Shown piece after piece: positions 12,001 through 21,000 of a stretch of DNA of 64,000 nucleotides. A program made the translations under genes and the position numbers. Position 1 is the first letter of the stretch. Every line of letters starts with the position of its first letter. A model generated the notes under the pieces. The model saw only the letters and a program-made list of their open reading frames with translations. It had not been told where the DNA came from and did not search any database. The stretch comes from Fragum whitleyi (Eukaryota > Mollusca > Bivalvia > Cardiida > Cardiidae), in NCBI GenBank assembly GCA_948146395.1, contig OX411546.1:25150449-25214448 (forward strand), read 5' to 3'.

Positions 12001-15000
12001 CCAAGGTCAAGGTCATGTGACAAGGTCAAGGTCATCTGTTAAGGTCAAGTTTCTATAAAATTGCCGTTTTTTAGGCATTCGTGTTTCACAAACACATCTT
12101 GTTGAGAAAAGTTTGTAGCTTGAGATCAAACATTTAATGTGAACTCAATTTCAGTGAATCGATGACTTAGCATGAAACAGATGTAACTACCTATAAACAT
12201 AGGTAGTTACAACCGTCTTGTTTTGAGCCATCAGGTCAACCTTGGACAACCATCTAATGTAAATGCAGGGCTTCAAACACAGGGAGTGATTTCAACTTCA
12301 AAATGAAAAAAAAAAATCCTCATCAATATTCACCTTTCAACAGTGCTTGTCAAACATGGAGTTTAAGGTTTAGTGTCTAGGATTTTGGACTTTGGATTAA
12401 AAGGTCCTGGGATTAAATTCTTACTGTTTTGTGGAAATTTTTGTAACTCCACTTCGCGCCTCTTCACCAAGGTGTATAAATGGGGTACCTTTGCCCAGGT
12501 GTATAAATGGGTACCTGTAAGAATGTTAGTCTAAGTACTGTGGCAGGGAAATAGCACAGTGTGTAAACAGTAGATTTGCAATTCGATAAACAGGGATTCA
12601 AGTATAAAATCAGTTGAATATGCTTGGCTTATACAGTGTCTATGCTAGGATTAGAAAAGTAGGGGGGAATTCTGTTTAAGTTCGTCAATATTTCAAAAAA
12701 GATATAAACTTTTACTCCTTCTCTATGTAAAAAATTCCCCCAACACCTTGAAAAACAGGGTGGATTTTTCAAAAGTATATGCTAAAATACCCAATCCCCC
12801 CCTCCTAGAATAGACCCTGCTTATAAGCAGACTGTTAAATCAAAATCTGAAAAATTAAACTAGGTAGAGTTATGGTTCTTTCTCATTGCACTCTGTATTG
12901 ATAAGAGGAACATAGCTGCCAAGTTTCAAGTCAACTGGTGATGGAGTTATTCTTTGGACAAAGGAGTGGACACAACCCGGATGCTGGATGCCACGTGTGA
13001 TCACATAATATGTCCTGCCTTTCGATGAGCATAATAAGTGAAGCTAGTCCCTAATTTTAGATTCACTTCTGGATGGTCCCATTTTCCATGAAAGGGTATC
13101 AATACAAACCAGGATGTGAATGAACTAGACCTTGTCTAAACTTGTTTAATATCTTTAATTATCCATATTTACTTACCCTAAAGCTATTCGTATAAGTGAC
13201 CTCTCACATGAAAAAAGATCATCTGGAAACTAGATAAGTTAAATTTTTGAAGAAAAAGATGATCAGGTCAAGCCGAGGTCACACTTCAAAAAGTCTTGCA
13301 AAGAAAAGTAGATTGATCATTCTATATTCAGAATATTAGCCAAGTCCTAAAGGTTCAGCCTGCAGAGTCTAACCAAGGATTGACATTTTCCTCACTTTTC
13401 ATCTTGACAAATGTGACATGTCACATGAACAAGCTATTTAACTGCATGAGGAGTATGTCTTGGGTAACTTGCGTTAAGGAGAACAACACATGGAGAACTG
13501 TTTGCAAAAATACCCGACTTTGTATGCAAGAACATGTGCAAAGTGAGTATAATCTGCAAACAGTTTGCCATGTTTAGTTAATCTGCAGGGTTTTCAAACT
13601 TTATAGGACCTTGCCTCTTCCTTATCCAATTTCAAACTTTTTGTCCAAGTTTGAATCAACATCTTTAACACCCTTAAATTTATCAGGATTTAATCATTCC
13701 AGAGAAAATGTGTCTAAGAATATAATTCTTAAACCCATTCCTGTATAGATCCTCTTTTTACCCTAAAAGAAATGAAAGGCAATTTGGAAAAAATGCTTTC
13801 CACATGCAGCTTCTTGGTTTTCTGCCACGTTTTTTTTTTAACCAACCCCCCCCCCCCCTCCTAAAAAAAATAAAAATGAATAAATAAAAAAAATAAGATT
13901 TCAGCAAACTAAAACTGCCATCTGAAGGTTCCTTTGAAAATTGGACTAGTCCAAAAATGCGGTGTTGTTAAGGGTTATTTAATAAAGTCTCTCTAATTAC
14001 AGAGTACTAGAGTCTGAAGATGGAATCCATTGTAACATGACTCTCCTGTTTAACTTCTACCAGGTAAAATTGGTTAATTTACCCCTACTCTGTAAATTTT
14101 GTTTCAAACTGATTGCCAATTCTTAGCTCTGCTGTTTTCAGAGAAAACCCGAGGTTTTGCTATAGCCTTGATGGCCTCATAGTTGTCATCGTCATTGTGC
14201 TAAAACTTTGCCATTTCGTGATAACTTTTAAATGGTAAGTGATAGGGCCTTCATATTTCTCATGATGATTGCCTTGGACAATCACTTTCTGTTGGTACCA
14301 AGTTCAAGGTCAGGGTCATTTTTCAAGGTCATTTTTCAAGATCAAATTTGTGAAAAAAACAACAAAAAACTTTAACATTAGACATAACTTTTGAATGGTA
14401 AGTGATAGGGCCTTCACATTTCACATGATGATTGCCTGGCACAAGGCCTTTCTGTTGGTACCAAGTTCAAAGTCATCAGTCAAGGTCAATGTCATTTTTA
14501 GGTAAAATTTTTGGAATTAAATCTACATGTCGTATCTTTGGATTGGTAAGTCATAGAGCCCTGAAATCTCACATATGCATTGCTTGTGACAAGGCTGTCA
14601 CATGCATAACAATGAAAAGGCGCGTCAGAATGTCAATGTAGAGGTCCTGTGTTTGATTCCCAAAGGCAGTACTCATCCTTTCCGATTATTTGTCTCCTAG
14701 CTATGTGGGATAGCAGCTGGAGGCTGGTGAGAGAAATTCCAGGAATTCATTTTTAGGTGCTCAAGCTGTTGAAATATAACTGAAAGATTGTTGAAAGCAG
14801 CATAAAACACCCTTAAAACAAACAATAATGATCCCATGTTATCATTTGTTGAATGTTTTAAGAGAATATATCATAAAAATTCTTTTTTCATCCAATAATT
14901 AGCTCACCTGAGCATGAAGTGCTCAAGGTAATCTTTTGTGGTTAGGTGGATATCTGTTGTGTGTCGTCAACATCACCTTGTATGCACTCTAGAGGCCACA

Positions 15001-18000
15001 TTGTTTGCTCGATCAACCTGAAATTTAGTCAGAATGATTGCCTTGATAAAATCTTGGACAAGTTCGAAATTGGGTCAAGTGGTGTCAACACTAGGTCATG
15101 GCGTCAAATCTTAGAGAACCTTTTATACACTCTAGAGTTCACATTTTTTGCCCTATCTACATGAAATCTTGGATGAATTCGAAATTGGGTCAAGTGGGGT
15201 CAACAACTAGGTCACAGGGTCAAATCTTAGAAAAACCTGGTATGTACTCTAGTGGTCATATTTTTTGCCTTATCAACCTGAATTTTGGTCAGACTGATTG
15301 TCTTGGTGAAATCTCTGATGAGTTCAAAATTGGATCAAGTTGAGTCAAAATCTAGATCACAGTGTCAAATCTTGAAAAACCTTGTATGCACTCTAGAGGA
15401 CACTTTATTTTTGCATGCTCTTGATAAAATCTCGAATGAATTTAAAATCGGGTCAAGTTGGGTCAACAACTAGGTCACAGGGTCAAATTTTGGTGAAACC
15501 TTATATGCACTCTAGAAATCACAGGTTTTGCCTGATCAACCTTAAAGTTGATCAGAATGATTTTTTGATAAAATCTCTTACAAGTTCAAACTTGGGTCAA
15601 TTGGGGTAAAAAAATAGGTCATTGGCTGAAATCTTTGAAAAACCTTATATGCACTCTAGAGGTCACATATATGCACTGGAGTGACTAAATCTTTAGTCGG
15701 ATTAACCTGAAATTTGGTCAGAATGATTGTCTTTACCATATTTCAGATGATTTAAAAATTTGGTCATCTTTGGTCAAAAAGTAGGTCACAGGATCATTCC
15801 CTTAGAAAAACTTTGAATGCATTCTGGTGGACACATTTTAAGCCAAATCAACTTGAAACCTGGACAAAAGGATTGTCTAATTATACAGTATCAACAGTAT
15901 TGTTCTATCTTTGACATTATTTTTTTCATCCTTTTTCAAAACCTGCTTTAAACAAGATTTGGACAGTTCACTCAGGTGAGCGATCTAGGGCCTCTATGGC
16001 CCTCTAATTGTGTGAAAGAATAGAGTAATTATTGTTTTCATGTGAGTTTGTATATTTGTACAGAGGAATCCTATCAATAGCAAAATTCTCCAATTTGGCA
16101 ACAAATTTGTCGTTTTAAACCAGAAGTTGCTATTAACAGAAGCTACTTTTTATCCCCCGCTGAAAAAAATTTTCGGGGGGGATATTGTTTTTGCCATGTC
16201 CGTCCGTCCATCGGTCCGTCAAACATTCGCTTCCGCGCTATTTCTTGAAAACTATTGACCGGATTTCAATGAAACTTGGCACACAGCTTCACTACAATGA
16301 GGACATGCGTATATCGTCGGGGTTACCTGGTTCAACCGTCGAATTTAGAGTTACTGCCCCTGACTGTTTAAGCCATATACATACACAGTGATATTTGTTT
16401 CCGCGCTATTTCTTGAAAACTATAGACCGGATTTCAATTAAACTTGGCACACAGCTTCACTACAATGAGGACATAGGCATATCGTCAGGGTTACCCTGTT
16501 CGACCGTCAAATTTAGAGTTTCTGTCCCTGACTGTTTAAGCCATATACATACAGAGTGATATTCGTTTCCGCGCTATTTCTTGAAAACTATAGGTTGATG
16601 TAGATAAAAGATAACCTGTACCTAAGTTTGATATTAACTCCATTGATAATGAAAATATGTTCGGCGGGGGATATCAATTCAACGAATTTGCTTGTTTCTT
16701 TAAATATATTAATTGTACAGAGGGTCAGTTGCAATTGGGCAAGGAGTTTCTGTTAGCAGGGTAAACATTAAGAGGATTCTATTGTATTTCATTTCCTTAA
16801 CAAAAAAAAAAAACTTATATTGTCACTTGTTGATTGGAACTAGTAAAATTACAGATTTTGTTGTTCTCTAAATGAAAGATATAATAGAGGATAATTGTTT
16901 GTTTCTGTGTAAGATTGATTTATATTTCATTGAGTGAACAACAAAAACTATATTTTTGAGAAAATATAGCTTTTGTTGTCTGTTGTTCACAAGATGAAAT
17001 ATTAATCAATCTTACTCGAAACGTACGATTATTCTTTTTTGTTCATGCAAAATGAGACAAAATGTGGTAATATTAAGACAAATTATCCTCAATGGCATCC
17101 TTTTGCATATGATTGCTTTGTTACGTTCATGATAATGGTGTTCCTCTACTTTGTAGGTGGGGTGTATATTGGTTTCGCCCTGTCTGTCTGTCCATCCGTC
17201 CGTCTGTCTGTCTATCCGTCCCTCTGTAAACCTTTTTCTTTCCAGACTCTAACTCAAGAACCAAATGACCTACAATCATGAAACTTAAAACAAATGTTCC
17301 TTATGACCCAAGGAAGTGCCCTATTGTTTTTGGTTCACATAGGTCAAAGGTCACAGTCAGCTTTTGTTCAATTTCGTTTCCGGACTCTAACTCAAGAACC
17401 AAGTGGCCTACAATCATGAAACTTTATACAAATGTTCCTCATGACCATAGGAAGTGCCCTATAGTTTTTGGGTTACATAGGTCAAAGGTTTACGTTACAG
17501 TCAGCCTTTGTTCAATTTTTGTTTCCTGACTCTAACTTGAGAACAAATTGACCTACAAGTATGAACTTTTATGCAAATGTTGCTTATGATCCAAGGAAGT
17601 GCTCTATTGCTTTTGGGTCATATAGGTCAAAGGTCAAGGTCACAGCCAACTTTTGTTCAATTTTCATTTCTGGACTCCAACTTAAAACCAAGCAACCTAG
17701 AATCACGAAACTTCATGCAAATGCTGCATATGACCTCAACATTTGTTACAAACACATCCTGCACTAATAGCACTTGCATTCTGGCAAAGTGCTTGTGGGG
17801 GGTATTAGTCCGCTCTGCGACAGTTCTTGTTTTGCTCCGCCATCAATTAGAATAGAATTCAAATAGAATGAAATAAACAGAAGTGTGGTATAAGTTTGTG
17901 ATAATTTCTACCCCTATTTCTAGATATCCACTGAAAAGCATTAAAGATGAAAAGATCATACAGTTAATCTTGCTCGAGCGACCCAGTAATTTGGAAAGAA

Positions 18001-21000
18001 TTTTTTTCAAGGGGACAATGTCCCTTCCTCTTAGAAAACCAATGTGGCATGAAAAGTAATGTGATGGTTATGGTGTGGGATTGCTCTAATCTATGACAAT
18101 TCAAATGTGACAAGGGCCCATTCTTTGACTATAACAATGTGACATTTTAGATTTCAATGTGACTATGGCACATGGCGCAGGCCTTTCCCAGTCACTGGTG
18201 CCGACCACATCTATTAAGTGACCACTTTTATTAAGGGACCATCGTAAAAAGTCCTTTCGCCATAAGTAAAAATTCCCAAAAAGAGGACATTTCCAAACAA
18301 AAAAAGTTTAACATTGAATTATATGACGTTAGAATCCATTAGAATTGTCTCATTGAGACTATTCTTTCGGGTTCGAACAACATAGGATTCAGTCAGAATT
18401 ATCTGACAATCTTTATATGCCATCAAAAAACACTTCTTTTTTATCATAGACTATTAATTTAAGCGACCATTTCTATTAGCGACTGCTTTTTATTGGTCCC
18501 CTAAGTTTTACTGTACACTGAAAAACATGATTATCGTCTTTCACCATACTGTCTATTCTTTTTATTACAGGCAGTAGCATGTGCCGAGGCTGGAGTAACC
18601 TTGATCTCGCCCTTCGTCGGTAGAATATTTGACTGGTATGTCAAAAATACTGGAGAGAAGTCTTTTAACTATCTAGAAGATCCAGGTAACCTAGTTTTTA
18701 TACACCCCCCCCCCTCCTCATACAAAGAAGACAGGGGTATATTGGTTTCACTCCATCTGTGCTTGTCTGTCCATCCCTCCATCTGTCCATAGACCTTTGT
18801 GGTTTCCAGACTCTTGCTCAAGAACAAAGTGGCCTAGCATCATGATACTTTGCACAAGTGTTTCCAAAAGAGGTGCCCAATTGATTTCGAGTCATGGAAG
18901 TCAAAGATCAAGGTCACAATTGATCGTGGTCCAAAAATGGCTTACAGAACTGGGACAAAGGGCCAGTAGTGGTATTAGTCAGCTTAGCAGAAGATTTAGT
19001 TTTCATTTGCTTTTCACTATTGTGGAATTATCCAAAATTGAAATTGGCAGGCAAAAAATTAAATGTTTTTATTTGAGCATCATTTGTTTTATTGAAAATA
19101 TTGAAAGCATAGGAGACATTTACAGTAGAATATCACCCTTTGTTCACCAAATTTTCTAAGAGCTGAGATTTGTGATGTTGTGCAGTCTGTACATTCATCT
19201 AGGCCACTGCATCTAGGGTGAATAATATAGGGTTAATTCATATTTTTAGGAAGTTAACAATTGCAGAGACCTAAAAAATGGATTAATTCCAGAGTGTGAT
19301 TTTTATCATCAAAGAAAAAGAATAACCACTTGTTTTTGAGTAAGATTGATTGATATTTCATTTTGTGAACATCAATCTCTCACCAAAACAAGCAATTTAA
19401 TCATCATTGTATTGTAGGAGTAAGGAGTGTTACTTGTATTTACAACTATTACAAGAAATATGAACACAAGATTATAGTGATGGGTGCCTGATAAACACAA
19501 TAACATTTTGATAAATATTTCAGGAGTAAAGAGTGTTACTCATATTTACATCTATTTATATAATCACATTTTGATAAATATTTCAGGAGTAAAAAGTGTA
19601 ACTCGTATTTACAACTATTACAAGAAATATGAACACAAGATTGTAGTGATGGGTGTGTGATAAACATAATACATAACATTTTGATTAATTTTTCAGGAGT
19701 AAAGAGTGTAACTCGTATTTACAACTATTACAAGAAATATGGATACAAGACTGTAGTGATGGGTGTGTGATAAACATAATAACATTTTGATAAATATTTC
19801 AGGAGTAAAGAGTGTTACCCGTATTTACAACTATTACAAGAAATATGGATACAAGACTGTAGTGATGGGTGCCTCATTCAGGAATACTGATCAGATTAAA
19901 GGATTAGTTGGATGTGATCTCTTAACTATATCGTAAGTAATTTTGTCCAAAGTTATTAGTCATCTATCAACCATGCTTGATTTGAGTTATTTAGACGATT
20001 AAGTCCACAAATAAACAAATAATATTGGATGCTCTTGAAACTTTCACAGGATGAATGTAGGGCCTTTGGTATTGGGCAACAGATCAAAGCATCATCCCCT
20101 CCACCTCGGAGCAAAAATTTTCACTGTCAAACGAAACAAGATGAATAAACTGTGTACTATTAAGACCAGCCTTAAATTTTTGGAGATGGGAAATGGGTCT
20201 AAAAGACATAAGTTTAATGATTTTTATGCCCCCATATCGAGAGATAGGGGGCATATTGTTTTACTCATGTCCGTCTGTCTGTCCGTCCGTCTGTCCGAAA
20301 ACTTAACCAAACTTAACCTTTGCCTTATCGAGAGATCGCTGTTATGGGGGCATTCGTGTTTCACAAACACATCTTGTTTTAAATAAAAAAAATGCATACT
20401 AAATAAAAGCTTTCTGACCATGTTATGTATTGCTCCATGGAGCATTTATTAGGAGAAATACAGCATTTTATTTTTGGTCAGTCATATATTTTTTATGCCC
20501 CCGTATCGAGAGATCGGGGGCATATTGTTTTACTCATGTCCGTCTGTCTGTCTGTCTGTCTGTCCGAAAACTTAACATGAAAACTGAACCCGAAAACTTA
20601 ACCTTGCCAATATCTTCAAGCCTATTCAAGATACAAAGCTAATATTTGGCATGATAGATCTCAATGATCTGCATCCGCTGGTACCAAAGTCAAGGTCATG
20701 TGACAAGGTCAAGGTCATCTGTCAAGGTCAAACTTTGAAAAAAAATGCTGTTACGGGGGCATTCGTGTTTCACAAACACATCTTGTTTTATCTAAGAATG
20801 GGTAAAAGCAGTATATGGAAGGTAAAGGTGTCATACAAGAGAAATCTGTGTCTACAAGTAATTCAAATAGATAATTCACAAGATATGGTACATACAGCAT
20901 ATTATTTGTATTTGTCTGTTTTCAGACCATCTCTCCTTGAAAAGTTATCCGAGTCCAATGAAGAGTTCACACCAACACTGGTAACCAAAAACGGTAAATT

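Noticed and set aside
15098..15609. Overlapping frames such as MASNLREPF.. and [10 protein letters not shown]..
   Set aside because: They are readings of the 160-bp internal repeats of a non-coding element, and each ends within one or two repeats.
17039..17855. Several 60-94-residue frames rich in [14 protein letters not shown] sequence
   Set aside because: These are translations of CTGTCCGTC pyrimidine runs and internal repeats of dispersed elements.
20051..20386. 111-residue frame after exon 7
   Set aside because: It ends inside the ATGCCCCC element and has no splice or homology support.
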